Shown in pieces: positions 1 to 11,834 of a DNA stretch of 64,000 bases. The number at the start of each line of letters is the position of its first letter. Position 1 is the stretch's first letter. The translations under genes and the position numbers were made by a program. The notes beneath the pieces were generated by a model. The model worked only from the letters and a program-made list of their open reading frames with translations. It was not told the DNA's origin and made no database searches. Source of the stretch: Gaeumannomyces sp. JS-464 (lineage: Eukaryota > Ascomycota > Sordariomycetes > Magnaporthales > Magnaporthaceae); assembly GCA_002197995.1 (NCBI GenBank), contig NGZR01000001.1, positions 11,613,501 through 11,677,500 of the forward strand, in the 5' to 3' direction.

Positions 1-222
1 GCCTTCGGTTTCCTCGATTACCCAGGGTGCGGGTACCGAGGTCTGGAGAGAGTCAGGCTGGATGCGCTTTTGCTTTTGTTGAGATGTAGGAGGCGAGGAA
101 AGTGGTGAGTGCAGAATGCGGATCTTGATCGGGTCATCAAATTCTCCAGGCAAAAGATGGACAAGCCGGATCTCCTGCAGTGCACTGCGGAGGGGCATAT
201 ATTGGTAGGACCCCATCGACAT
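1..222 (-). CDS. HET-domain (heterokaryon incompatibility) protein, N-terminal part
   Basis: An open frame of 74 codons starts at an ATG at 222-220 (a second in-frame Met follows two codons later) and runs off the left edge without a stop. It contains the typical start of fungal HET proteins: a Tyr-x-Tyr-x-Pro-Leu stretch followed by the segment IRLVHLLPGEFDDPI, which matches the 'IRLL.LLPG..DDPI' opening of the HET domain. HET proteins are cytosolic non-self recognition factors that trigger death on fusion of unlike hyphae. The rest of the domain lies outside the window, so whether it is intact cannot be judged. The next feature inward is a LINE relic on the other strand. The family call is good because of the motif; the gene name is unknown. 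Confidence 0.7.
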   Translation of the reverse strand, partial: MSMGSYQYMPLRSALQEIRLVHLLPGEFDDPIKIRILHSPLSSPPTSQQKQKRIQPDSLQTSVPAPWVIEETEG

Positions 223-350
223 GTTTGCTGTTGATGTCCCAGCGACGCCCAGCTCCAGTGCTAACCCTTCCTAAAGGAGATCTTCAAAGTGAGTTGGATT
301 ATCGTTAGGGATGCAGGCGACAATTGGTCTGAGTACGTTAAGCGCCTCCG

Positions 351-2390
351 ATGCGCCACAAGTGGAAACAAGTAGCTCCGAAGCCAATCAATAGGCACTA
401 CCTGTGCAACGCCCCGCTTATTTACACCACCAGACCGTCTAATTACACCACCACCCACGTGATCGGCCCTCCTCACCGGGTTGCCCAAAAAAAGCTCAAA
501 ACCACACAGAAACGGCCATGGGACATACGCGACCTCCTCTGGGTGAACGCTAATAGGTTCGCCATAATTAACGCCTACCGCCCCCACACGCATGCCTATA
601 GCGAGGCTACGAGCTGCTCCTCGACTCACACCGCCACCGAACTGTATCATCGGGGGAGACTTCAATGCCTGGCCAACCTCCTGGGAACCAGGAACAGCCC
701 AACCCAGGAACCAAGAAACAACATCGCAAAGTGGGCGGCAACCCACCGGCTCGCCTACATAGGCGAAGCCGGAGTGCCGACACACGCCGCTGGTCACGTG
801 CTCGACCTCACCTTCTCTAATATTCCCTTCGCAACAGCGGAAGTCGCAGATGCGCTACACCCTGGAGCGGACCACGAAGGCATCCTGATCACCATACCGT
901 CTCAGGGGCCACTCTCCTACGAACAACACAAACCCCCCGTCCCAGAAGATAAACTCGAAGCCCTCGCCGGACTGGTCGCGATGGGGACCGCCTCCGTCCC
1001 CCACCCCTCGGCAGACCCGACCGCCGAAGAGCTCGACGACATCACCGAGCGCCTAGTCGGTGCCTTCACAATCGCAATAGAAACTATCGGCCGCCGGACC
1101 AACAGCAACGGGCACAACGCTCCTTAGTGGACGGGGAAATGCCAGATAGCCCTCAAGGAGTACCGCCACGCCAAAAGACGGTACCAAGGGGAGAATTGGA
1201 CCGATTTAGAAGAAAGGAAGGAGTTCCATAGAATAGTTCGCCAGGAAAAACGCAACTACTGGCGAGAACAAATAGAGGCCGCAAAGTCAGACGAGGACCT
1301 ATACAAAATCATACACTGGCACAAGCTGAGCCCGGCGATCAAAGCCTCCCCGCTCGTGATCAACGGCAAGTCAATCGACAACCCAACGGAGAAAGCCCTC
1401 GCGCTTAGAACGGCGCTCCTCGAAAGATGCACAGACGCAGACGACCTGGACTACGATCCCCTTACCGCACACATCATACCTGAAAACCATCTCCCTTGGC
1501 AAGCCCACCTCTCGGAAGAGGAACTGAGAGCGGCCACCATAGAAGTGAAAAGCACCTCCCCAGGCACGGATGGGATCTCGGTCCGGCTCCTAAAAGCCTG
1601 CTGGGCGGGAATCAAGGAACACATCCGCCGACTATTCCAGGCCTGTATGAAAGTCGGGCACCACCCCCGGCCGTTCCGAACCGCCGAGGTGGTAATGCTA
1701 CGCAAGCCGAACAAGAAGGATCTAACCTCCACACGCTCATGGCGACCGATCGCGCTGCTCTCCTGCCTCGGCAAGGGCCTCGAAAGGCTAATCGCAAGAA
1801 GAATCGCCTCAACCGCCCTCGTACACAAAGTGATCAGCCCACAGCAAGCGGGAGCACTGCCGACGCGATCAGCCACAGACCCTCTCGCCTGCCTTACGCA
1901 CGAGGTCGAGCACTCCCTAGAAAACAGACACACACAATGATGACGCTCGACGTGCAAGGAGCTTTCGACGCCACCCTCCGCGGGGGCCTCATGCTACGCA
2001 TGCGGCAGCAAGGCTGGCCAGCAAATCTAGTCAGATTCGTGGGCTCCTTTATGGAAGAGAGGCAGGCCTGAATACGCCTCGAGGACATCATAACCGAAAC
2101 TCAGAATATCGGCTACGGACTACCACAGGGATCACCCGCATCCCCATTCTCTTTATACATTCTTCCTGGAAGACAAGGTCCACCGTTTCGGGTATGCCGA
2201 CGACATCTGCGTTCTCAGGACGGGCAGGTCCCTAGAGAGAACGCTAGGCGGCTCAGCGAAGATCTAAATACTGAGACGGGGCGCGCAAAACAAAGTCGCA
2301 TTCGACCCAGGAAAATGCGAACTCATGCACTCACACGATCTAGGGACACAACACAGTCGCCGGAAGTCACAGCACCGAGTTCCCTTTACT
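351..2390 (+). mobile_element. Degenerate Tad1-type LINE (non-LTR retrotransposon) relic
   Basis: Pieces of a single ORF2 are spread over shifting frames. An endonuclease part carries GGDFN near 650 and, further on, HVLDLTFSN and GADHEGILI (about 800-890), the end of an exonuclease-endonuclease-phosphatase fold. A linker (about 1127-1350) leads to reverse transcriptase: SPGTDGIS, WRPIALLS and an AGALPTRSATD block in the frame 1356-1940, then LDVQGAFDATL (motif A) in another frame, an in-frame TGA at 2069-2071, GLPQGSPASP (motif B) at 2117-2146, and YADD (motif C) at 2193-2204 in a third frame. The order EN-RT matches Tad-like LINEs. At least two frameshifts and one stop kill it. No poly-A tail or target duplication could be seen. 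Its right end abuts the kinase-like gene on the opposite strand, whose C-terminus seems cut here. Confidence 0.85.
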
Positions 2391-3870
2391 ACGCCCGGCA
2401 CTGCGCTAGCCCACCAGCAACCTGTGCGCAAAGCTCCCTCTGCTCTGCCAACCCGGCATCCGACTCCTCCGGGTCCGCGCTGAGACACGCAATCGTGACG
2501 TCCGCGTACGTGTCACCGCACCTAAACCTTAGAGCCTCCGCATAGGCTATGAGCCTCCGCCTAGCGTCGTACGGGTTGCTGAGAGTTATTATCTCCCCGT
2601 CATTTATCTCGAAGACGTTGAGCCACAATCCGATCTCGAGCAGTACCACGCCGAGCGAGTAGACGTCGAAAGCGTGACAGTAGCGGCGTTCCGGATTCGC
2701 CAGCTTGGCCGGGTGGTGGTAGATGTCAAGGCGGATGCGATGACGCTCGCGAGTCATTCTGTCTTCGCGAGTCCTGTATTCGATAGTCACGTATTCGCGA
2801 GTCGGGGATGGACTCTTCGGTCGAGGGAGTATCCGGACACGGGACTGGCTGCGGCGTGGCTGGCCGTCGGAGTCGGATGCCGATGCCGCGCGAGAGGTCT
2901 CGTCTGGGTGCAACGAGACCTGTTGCGGATCGGGACGCTGGGCCTCTTCCACTGGCTCGGCCGGTGACGGCTCCTTCGGTATTGGAGTTTGACCCCCGTC
3001 CGGTCTCGAATACACGTAGCCCAGAAGGAATGGGGTTTCAACGTCCATGTCTCTCAACAACCTGTCGCCGGGCTTGGGGAAGAAGAGCACCGATTTGGGG
3101 CGAATGTTCTTGTGCAGCCATCCGCTGGCGTGTAGAAAAACGACACTCCGCACCAGCTTCCTCGCCAGCTCGAAGCGCCCTCCGAGGGAAATGTCTCGCC
3201 TGCCAAGGAGCGGCATAGCGATCGGCTGCCGGGGACCCATGACCTCGACCGGATAGCCCTTCAGCGGCGGCCCGAGCGTGCCGGGCAGCCTATAGACGAA
3301 GCCGATCTCGCCTTGGTCGGTGAATTCCACCAGACCGAGACACTCCATTGCCAACAGCCTCTTGGTGCAAATCGGATCCTGGAGCAGACGGCCCAGCTTG
3401 AGAATGTTCTCACGGATTCTGAGGTCCTCCTTGCCCGGTTGTCGAGGTACTCGTGCCTCTCGACGTAGACTGTCTGCCTCGGGAAAGCCACACGGCCATG
3501 TCGGACGGCCCAAACTCTAGGTCGGTGGGGCTGATGCTGAGCATGGCCCTCTACTCGGCCTTGGTCAGCGGCTCGTGGCTGCGGGCGATTTTGACCCTGA
3601 TGTCGGCGGCGTCAGCGAGGGCCTGCACGCCCTGTCCAGATGGCGACAGCGCTTGTCTGTCGTCAGGCGATGGTTCGTCCGCCGCCGCCGCCGAAGCCGA
3701 GCCCGGAGTTGCCCGGATTGGCTGTTGAATGTTTCGAGATGTAGCCGCACAAAGAGTACGTGGTGCGACCCAAAACCGCCAGTTTGAACTGCAAAGCTGA
3801 AGCGATGTCCGCAAACACGCGGCACACTATCGCCCGACGTGGAGTTTCCGTGCTCTTGCATGCCTAGCAC
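2389..3870 (-). pseudogene. Kinase-like protein of the HeLo/prion-inhibition type, broken
   Basis: The main open frame (3513-2389, 374 codons) has a protein-kinase-like fold: a catalytic-loop equivalent in WLHKNIRPKSVLFF, where the catalytic Asp of HRD is replaced by Asn, then a long charged insertion, and a late-lobe segment with AFDVYSLGVVLLEIGLW. This architecture is typical of fungal pseudokinase modules that follow HeLo or HeLo-like death domains. Upstream sequence (3870-3514) continues the protein in two other frames; one piece reads LSISPTDLEFGPSDMAVW, which precedes the kinase-like part in relatives, so the gene has at least two frame breaks. The C-terminus ends abnormally where the LINE relic begins. 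Expected role: signalling or inhibitory partner in programmed cell death. Family call is inference from motifs; loss of function is likely. Confidence 0.6.
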
Positions 3871-5289
3871 GGGCCACGTCCCAGCTTCCAGGTTTTACTA
3901 TAGTTATCATACATGGAATTCCGACTGCTTATAATATGGTGATAAAACTGTGGAATAAATGGCACGTTACTGCGAAAGGACTAACGTATTACAAAAGTGC
4001 AACTTTTTAACACAGCTACGGCCGCTTATTTGGAAAAAGTGGAAAGGGGCGAAAATTAATGTTTCGTATGTTGTCATACAATCACTTCATCCATCCATCA
4101 ATCCACCCGATACAGGATCTGCTCTCCATCCAAATCAACACTCTCATACGTGCCTATCAAGTCTAGCGGGGTAACGGCTCCAGCAACCTCCGCATCAACC
4201 CCTCGAAAAAGTTGTGGTAGGGGAAGCGCCCCGTTTATGCGCCTCCCTAACGGCTAGTAAGGTACGCGTGACCGCCCCTGCGCCTATTGACAACGCCGAA
4301 CCGAGTGAAAAGCATGCCAGCGGTTAACTATATTTACGCCAAAACAAAACACGGTGCAGCTTTGTTCCTCAGCGTAGCAAACAGCTTCGCTTATCCCTAT
4401 CCCTGTCCAACTCTCGGTTATAGTTCTCGAAGGCGTGTCTTTTGATAGCACCTACAGCACTGCTGGTCTCGACGAGGTTTACGGAAGTAGCCGGCTACGT
4501 CCCCCACAAAGTTGCCAAGGTGCCTTTCCCAAGGTCGAGGTTGTAGCTCAAGAAACTCGATATCCTATAGCACCCCGTCGCCCTCGGCTTCGGGAGTAAA
4601 CCACGACCGCACCAAGGCTTTGGGTGGACTAGCAATACCCTATTTGTTGCGGACGTCGACGAAAACACCAGGCATTAAGAGAAAAAAAATGCACGTACCA
4701 GCGAGCGACTGCCGAAATGGCCATTGGCTGAGGCCATCGCCCGGCCCCAAAGCAAACACAGCTTGTCAGTCGCGACCAGGGACAATGCATGTAGTACCCG
4801 GACAACCTTACACTTTGTCCATTCTGATCATCATTATAAAGTCGTCGGGCAGCCCCTTGGTCCGCCGTATCTCCACCAGATGGTCCGGTGGCTATTTCCG
4901 TCGTCGAAGCCCAGCTCTCGTACGGCCCGGTAAAATCTCCCTTTAAGCCGACCGGGAGCGCAAAGAGCAAAAGGAGCATCGCGTCCTAAGGTACAAGTGG
5001 TACGAGAAGGATGTTGTCGAGGCGCCCCTTAGCCAGAGGGGTGGGTTGTTCAGGAGCGGATCCTCTCGCCCCGGCAGCCGAGCTTCGCCGAGACGCAGGT
5101 CATCTGGGACTGCCGCGAGTGCAGGACATCCGAGAGCTTCCCGGATGATCGAGATAGGAGTTGCTAGACAGGACGCCAGAACGTCTGTCTCATAGTCGTG
5201 ATCGTCGCGGAACAGAGGAGCTTCGGTAGCAACGTGCAGATAAGATTGACTGAAGTGCACCTGCCTTGGTCAGGGTCGGCTATATCTAA
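3871..5289. other. Gene-poor stretch
   Basis: The first part (about 3890-4130) is AT-rich. The rest (about 4140-5260) has short overlapping open frames on both strands with no recognisable domain. It looks like old, diverged repeat or transposon sequence. I see no supportable gene. Confidence 0.5.
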
Positions 5290-5805
5290 CTACAAAGAAT
5301 GCCATGTCCAGCAACTCCAAACTCCATAGGATGCAAGAAACAAAAACCAAAAGTGCAAGCCATTTAGTGATATGGCACCTGGGGTCATGCTCAGGGAGGC
5401 TTTTTCACTGTCTCCCAGCCACATCAAGGCGCATCGTGTCGCGCTTGGGGCGCCGACCGCCCCCGGTCGACCCGCGATTGCTTGAGCTTCCCCAGTCCGC
5501 CGGCCACCCCCGGACGAGCTGCCCCCGTTTGAGCCTCCACCCCTGGTTCCATGGCTCAACGGGCTCTTATTCTTATCCAAGTTGTACTCTCTCTGACAGT
5601 CTGTCAGAGAATCCTGGACCACCGCGGGGGTAAACTGTTTGGGGTTTATTCTCTGATTTTCGTAACATAGCTCCTGGCACTTCCAGTAATTTCCGAGATG
5701 CACATTACGCCAGTACTATAGCGCTTGTGCGTTCGGGTCAGAGGGCGCGGCGGCAGTGAGAGGGGCCGCCAGCAGAACGAAGCTGAGGATGGCGGAGAAG
5801 CGCAT
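5290..5805 (-). pseudogene. Small secreted protein gene interrupted by an in-frame TAG
   Basis: An ATG at 5805-5803 opens a clear signal peptide (about 20 residues: basic start, a hydrophobic run with VLLAAPLTAAA, then a polar Pro/Asn region). The frame meets TAG at 5718-5716, yet continues open for 141 more codons to 5290. The continuation begins with aromatic and Cys-rich sequence (CQELC, then a third Cys in DCQRE) and passes into a Gly/Ser-rich low-complexity stretch. A short signal peptide followed by a Cys-bearing domain is typical of fungal small secreted (effector-like) proteins. The simplest reading is a CAG-to-TAG nonsense mutation; a splice site that would skip the stop was not found. 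The last 40 codons are hydrophobic and may be 3' untranslated or intronic. No family recognised. Confidence 0.45.
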
Positions 5806-6936
5806 GTTGACGTGCCGAGGCTGTTGTCGTGTCGAGATGGGGAATGAAAACGGGGTGCTTGGCAGGTCAGGAGTGAGGACACGGCCAATGACGAGTAGTG
5901 GGCTTAAACGTTGTCGCGAGTGGGTTTGGGCGCGAGAGCGAGATGCGAGAGGTCTTCTGGATGGGCTGCAGGGGCGAGATGTAAAAAGTTGCTCAGCAGA
6001 ATGGATGCAGACGATGAGTTTGCGTGAATGTTTATTGCTGTTGTCGTGTGTCTTTTGGCAGGAGATCGAGACTGAAGTGATGGGTAGATGTTGCAAAAAG
6101 AATACCTGGATGGACGGGTGATGCCACGTTTATAAACACAACATGAGACCCCGCGGATTCGAGTTCGACGATGCTTCGCGAACCGCTGGCTTGGCATCAC
6201 CCTCCAGACGCTCCGAATGTTGTTGGAAGCCCGGAATAGCTCTTTCTCTCTCTCTCCACACTCACACATGGACAAGGCGCACACTACAGTAAGCGATCGT
6301 TGGCAGTAGCCGCAAAAGAGACAGGACGAGGTCCGCGGCGAAAATAGATCTTCCATGCCGCCCATGGCTAGTTTCATCCATAACCAACAGCCTGCCCCTT
6401 GGCCATAAGTTCATTGAAGTCATATAGTGGGCCTCGTGGCTATGTGTTCTGCGTGTAGGTGGAACGGCCCACTGGCAGGCATAACTGCGCCTCTCCTTTG
6501 CCCAGTCAGCGTTCTGTTGGCCCTTTTTGCAACCGCCGATCCACTTTCCAAGTAAGCCCATGGCAAGCAGCACCAAACAGGATGGTCAAGGCCCCGGTCG
6601 ATCCGGGCACGGTTGGGCACGCAACCTGGGCCGAGGAGACAGGTCGAGCGGTGGCTCTGCCAGCGGCACCGCATGACGAGAGGGCTGAGGGGCTGGCTGT
6701 AGGATCGAGAGTGATTCGAACCTGAAGGACACCAGAGCCGTAGCACTCGACGCGGTACGAGACCAGGAACGCCGCCTCATCGGCCCAACGGCGTATCGCT
6801 CAAGTATGCCGCTCGCTCTGTGCTAGGCAGTTGGTGACGTGAGCCTCCCGGTTTGAGCACTTGCGGAGTTGCCAGCACCCACTGGCCGCTGACGCTCAGC
6901 AGTCTAGTACTGCTCCAGCACGAGATAAGGTTGTTG
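5806..6936. other. Intergenic, no gene seen
   Basis: A CT-rich leader lies directly upstream of the secreted-protein gene (about 5810-6100). The remainder has only short frames without domain signals. A box-B-like GGTTCGAATC near 6712-6722 (minus strand) is not backed by a tRNA fold. Confidence 0.5.
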
Positions 6937-8130
6937 TCAGGAGGAATAGGTCGTGAGTGACAGGGACCTTGAGACCATGGCGTCCAGATAGATCACCGGC
7001 GGGGGAGAGACATCTGACATAGGGCCTAGCATCCTAATGAAACCCTCATGTTGCCCCAGCTCGATCACGCCTTGCATGAGTCCAATCAAAAAGGAAAACA
7101 GTACATCACTATCAGCAGCGCATGTGAAAATGCCGCATTGTCTCCATTCAATGCCTTCCACCTCGGTCATTGCCAGGAACGGATGATCCCACAGCTCATT
7201 AAGAGTAGGCCGTTCTTCACGGTTCATGGTAAGGCACCGTCGCGCAAAGTCCAACGCCTGCGAATCCCCAGGAAGCACGTCGGCGTGCTCAGGCAGCAGG
7301 AGCTCCAGCCCGGAGCCAGTCCGGCCCTGCTCCAGAATCCTAGCCGCTACCGCCGCGGCCGCGGCGAAGTCGGGAATGAGCGGGTCCACCCGTTTTGCCA
7401 GCAGTTGGGCGGCCACGACGCCGAGCAGCCAAATGTCGGTCTTGCGCAGGTCGCCGCCAACGGTCCGGCCGAATACCATTTCGGGCACCGTCAGAGCGCT
7501 GGGCCGGAACGGCTGCTGGCCCGTAATGGCCGTGTCGAGATACGTGACGCCGATCTTCGCGACGGTGCGCCCGTCTATCCAGATCTCTTCGGCATCGAGG
7601 AAGACGACAGAAAAGCCCAGGTCGTCCTACGCCTCGCGGAGGCCCCAAACGATGTCGCGGAGGACTTTCCGGGCATCGAAGACCCCGAAATGGTCCCAAA
7701 CAAGCGCATAACATCGCGAATCGGTCCCTCAATGATGCAGTCCGTCAGTAAGTAGGTGTGGCCTTCGTGGCGCTGGTAGCCGATATAGTTGATGACTGCA
7801 TACGAACGCCGTGCGGGATCGGGCTTCTGCTCCAGCGAGGAAAGAGCTCTCTGCAGCGCCGGCTCCTCGAGATCGAGGCGCTCCGCTGCCATCATTCTGC
7901 CGGTGGTTGGTGTATTTGATGATGTATCCTGAACTCGGAAGACCGGCCCGTGGCGTCGGTCCCGGATTTTTTCGAAGCAACCGAGTGCGAAGATGAAGGG
8001 GCCATTGCTTTCCTCTATGGTGAAAGGGACTAGGATGATGTTGGCGAGCAACAAACTTGGCGAAATAAAATGGTGGCTTGATGTGATGGTCGGTCGATTT
8101 CTTAGACTTGGGGAGATGTGTTTGAGCAAA
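6937..8130 (-). pseudogene. Second protein-kinase-like (pseudokinase) gene, broken
   Basis: The N-lobe-like part (frame from about 8130 down to 7700) reads through HEGHTYLLTDCIIEGPIRDV; the frame then shifts near 7700, continues with ARKVLRDIVWGLREA, meets TAG at 7629-7627, and goes on in the same frame with FSVVFLDAEEIWI and later the C-lobe GRTVGGDLRKTDIWLLGVVA, ending at 6937. The position of the catalytic loop lacks the HRD and Asn residues, so the ancestor was probably already a pseudokinase. The late lobe keeps RCLTMNREERPTLNELWDHPF, the usual end of the kinase fold. Function unknown; comparable kinase-like genes occur beside HET and HeLo genes. One frameshift plus one stop make it a probable pseudogene. 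Confidence 0.6.
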
Positions 8131-9526
8131 ACGACGCTGGGCGTGGCAGGGCGGCGGGGCTATTTCTATGGGAGCGAACATGTTGTTACTCCGATGCAAA
8201 GAGAGCACGAGGCCTCCATTGAGATGCGGAGCCTCCAAGGCAGCAGTAACGGTGAATGGCGACATGATCAAGGGGCAACCACCTGGAGGGCGGAGTGCAA
8301 TACCTGGGGACTGTCGGTTATGGGTCCCCTCTGAAAGGGGAGCAAAAAAAAACAAAATTTGCACAAAAACTCCGGCCACAGATTGCTGCTCCAAAAGCCC
8401 CCCTTTTTGCCTCGTTCGTCGAGGTCACCAACTACTTCACTATCGCCGGACGATAACAACAGGGCCTATAAGCCCGAAACCTCCTATTTTCCATATCTTT
8501 TACATTTATCTCCTTTCCCTTTATCACTTACACCCTTTCCTTTGTACCACCTGGACCAACGGTAGGCTTGTTGGTCCCCCCGCAACCCGGCCGGGCCTAT
8601 AGGTGGTTCCAAGAACCCCCCGCCTGGCCTTACCCCTTTCCGGCACCCTCGCCGGCCGAACGCACTACCACCCGCTGCGCTTACAACGCCCCGCGTTTAT
8701 ACACGCCCTTCTGCCGATCGCCCGCTCACTAACAAGAGCGCCGGAATACGGCCCGACCTCCGTGTATCTTCGGGTTTAATTTGTTAGCCGCCGTATAGCA
8801 GCACTATAGCCTGGTGTAAATAGCTTAGGTAGCGCTAGCACGTCGTATGCCCCTGGGAGGCAGGGACTGGTAGATCCCGACTTACCGACCGTTAAATATA
8901 CTCCTCCTCCTCCTCCACCTACAACCGACGGACAAAGTACCTGCTTCATTTATAATTTTCTACTTCACCCTCGAAATTAGCCACCCATTTCAACGTATCA
9001 CCGCCACAATCAAATTCACTTCAACTAAACAAAACTTTAGTAAATAGATAACAGAAGCAGTGGATTGCGTGTGTATTTTTCCAATATTTTTCTATACCAC
9101 ACATTCGTAGTTGTGCTGGTAGGATTGATGAGAACGCGTTCGCGGGGTTGCGGGGCAAAAAAAAATCGAAGCGATACTTTTGTCTTCCCACTGTAGCCCC
9201 TTAGTGTTAGGGCCATTGGAACCCTAGAGGGCACTGCCGGGGCCGTGGGAGGCACGGGACTGCCCCAGGCGCCCAGGCACGGAGCGCCAATCAATTGATG
9301 AGGCGTGCTGGCGCTCCAGGAGTGACGCCCGCATAGCGCTGAAGGAAGACCGCACTAACCCCACCAGGGTCGGTTGTGTGGGACGTTTTAAGTCCGCACA
9401 AGGGAAAAGGTTATAGAAAAAACAGCAATCTTCGTTCATTGAAAGACTTGCGAGGTGCTTGAAAGAGCCCAAGAATGCGATTCCAAAATGGAAACGACGA
9501 AACAAACGGCAAGGCTCTCCCCCAGA
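8131..9526. other. Gene-poor stretch, possible old repeat
   Basis: About 8560-9050 holds GC-rich then AT-rich blocks with a short CTC triplet run near 8900, reminiscent of long terminal repeat or transposon debris, but no paired repeat or target duplication was found. Part of the segment just upstream of the kinase relic could be its promoter. No supportable gene. Confidence 0.4.
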
Positions 9527-10770
9527 TCAATTCTCCTTGTCCTTGTATGTCGCCATCAGAATCCTTGGCTTCGTCTGGTCAGTATAATCATGCAGCACCA
9601 CGACGTCGTTCTTCATGAAGCTGAAGCCAAGCGTGCCCTTGTTCGCCCCCGCCGGCGCGGGCTTGACTCCGGCCTCGCAGTGATTCTCCCGCCACAGCAT
9701 GTTCATGTTGTCGGCCTGGAAGACAAACTCCATGCCGCCGACGACGACGGAAAACGCCGGCACCTTCTCTTTGCAGGGGATCTTCCACGTCTTCTCGTCG
9801 GTCAGGCACTTTTGTTTGTCGTCCATCCCGGGCGCGCACGGCCTCGTCGGATCGCTGCCTTCCCCCGGGAGTGCCTTGAAGACCTCGTTCGCCACGGCCA
9901 AGGGCAGCGTCGTGACCGTGGTGCCGCTGTCCACGATCATCGGCACGCCCCCGCTGCTGAGCCTCTTGCCGTTGAGCACGTAGCCGTCCACGTTGATCGT
10001 ATACCAACCTCCATACTTCTCCCAGTGATCAGCGGCGCGGTCGCCCACTTGGACGTCAGCTCCAGGCTGTCCGGGTACCCGCCGAACGCGAGCAGCCCGC
10101 CGTCCCTCTTGCCGGGGTTGTTGTCAGCGTCTCCGAACAGCGCGATGCTGAACTGCGGTGCCGATATTCCTTTATTCTGGACGGCGTTGAAGAAGGGCGT
10201 CGCGTACTCCCCGTGCTCTACCCGCCCAAGTCCGAGGATGCCGTCATTCCCGCGCGTTGTTGGGGCTGAGGGCGCGCACCTCGGTCGCCGCGAGGACGGC
10301 TTGGCGCGGGAGCGTGACGCCAGCCAGCGAGACGGCGCGGTTGACCCACACGCCGGTGGCGCTGGACTTGTCGCTGTAGGGGATGGTCAAGTTGCGGCGG
10401 GCGGCGAGCTCGTCGGACGTGACCACGAGGTGGGCGCTGGGCGAGGTGCCGATGGCGCAGTTCTCGTCGGAGAGGGTGCGGCAGGTGTGCTTGACCGGCG
10501 TCGCCCAGGTGATGGGGCTGCCCGTGTCCATGAGGAGGTTGAAGGTGGTGGGGCCGATCTTGACGGGAGTGGTGTAGGCGACTTGGCCTGGGACCTCGGT
10601 CATCTTGCTTGGGATTTCGCGGGCCCGGAGAGAAGGAGGGACATGATCGAGGCGTGTTAGGGGATGAAGTTGTGGGTTGGGAGAATGTTGGGTTCCGCGG
10701 TCGTTGGCGCCGCACGAGTGGAATAGAAGCAGGGAAGGAGGCTTAGTAGGATGAAAGGGAGATGGATCAT
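9527..10770 (-). pseudogene. Secreted pepsin-like aspartic protease (family A1) with three frame breaks
   Basis: From ATG 10770 a signal peptide with ILLSLLPCFYSTRA is followed by a short pro-region that runs into TAA just after NFIP; the adjacent frame continues smoothly (break 1, near 10655). The N-lobe then carries the catalytic LLMDTGSPITW. Break 2 lies near 10245; the next frame has DGILGLGRVEHGEY and FSIALFGDAD, both A1 hallmarks. Break 3 near 10020 leads into the C-lobe with the second catalytic VDSGTTVTTLP and ends at the stop at 9527. Both Asp motifs are intact. With the breaks read through, the span is about 410 codons, normal for a secreted fungal A1 protease. Either recent decay or single-base assembly errors could explain it. 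Expected role: extracellular or vacuolar protein digestion. Confidence 0.75.
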
Positions 10771-11834
10771 TTTGAGGGCTTGCTGGGTGGTTTTCCTGGT
10801 CATGAGAGGTGGAAGTTGGGACTTCTTTGTCGAACGGAACAGGGACAAGGAGATATCAGGGTCTAGAGATGTTTGGTTTTATACTCGTGGGACTCGGACA
10901 CTACGGCCTGATGATTTCCAGACCAGACCAAACAAATGCCTATGTTGTCCGAAATGCGAGCAGTGGGCAGAGGTTCCAGCCGCGTCGTAAGACATCTCGT
11001 CAGTCTTTCGGCACCGCCAAGCTCTTATGACGAGCGAGGCATTTCGAAGCCTTGCCAACTCACCCAACGTCAGGCAACTTGCCGGTTTGTTCCCTAATGG
11101 TTACTGGGGACGCGCGATTTCATATCAATGGGCGAAAAAGGAGGCAATTTTGACTCATGTGATGATTGCGGCTGCAATTCCAGACTATTGGAAAGATAAC
11201 CACGCCTTGGCGTATGTCGGGCACTTGCATATGGAACTTTGGCACCAGGAGTCGGGATACTACCTGCGAAACCAGCTGATGACATTGCTAGCGCGATGTG
11301 GGGGATGACGGTGGTCCGATGCCTCACCGGCTCGCCATATTAGGCACCCAGGCCCTCGATTGGGCAGCCTGGTGTCGCGTAAAACCCCTATATGTGGTTA
11401 ATCTGCTGCAGCACTATAACCAACGGGAGCACTCAGTTTGCCGAGTCGTTGTCCTGGAGAGGGTCCCGCGACGGGACGGAGACAGCCCTCTCTGTGGGGA
11501 GTCCGAGCTCCCGCGACATGCTTCCCTGGCCTCGTCACAACCGGTTTGTAGGCTTTCCTGAGTTATGCTAACGCTTTACGCGGGTGGGCTGAGCTATCGT
11601 GGTTTTTGTTGTTCTACCTAGGTAATTAGTCTCAAGAAAATTCCCAACGCCGGAGTCATCCCCAGCCCTGCACACTCCGTCTCACCTCCGACCGAGATTC
11701 TAGGCGCGTTCCCTTTCCTTGGGCGAGATCTTGACTGGATATTACAGTACTTTAAACCTAGGAAATTCCCTAAAGTGACACATAAGCTAAGGTAAGCGGT
11801 TAGGCGGGGCTGAAAGCAAAAAACGCCATTTTCC
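10771..11834. other. Intergenic, one unsupported 93-codon frame
   Basis: The segment next to 10770 is presumably the protease promoter. A plus-strand frame at 11027-11308 is rich in Trp, Tyr and His but shows no domain, and nothing supports expression. The rest has no gene. Confidence 0.4.

Noticed and set aside
6700..6790. Box-B-like GGTTCGAATC on the minus strand, a possible tRNA
   Set aside because: The T stem does not pair around the motif and no acceptor stem or box A fits at a proper distance.
8560..9030. Possible solo long terminal repeat
   Set aside because: No matching second copy, no TG...CA ends with flanking duplication that I could confirm.
9455..10660. 401-codon plus-strand frame
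   Set aside because: It is the antisense shadow of the aspartic protease, whose catalytic motifs are on the minus strand; high GC keeps the opposite frame open.
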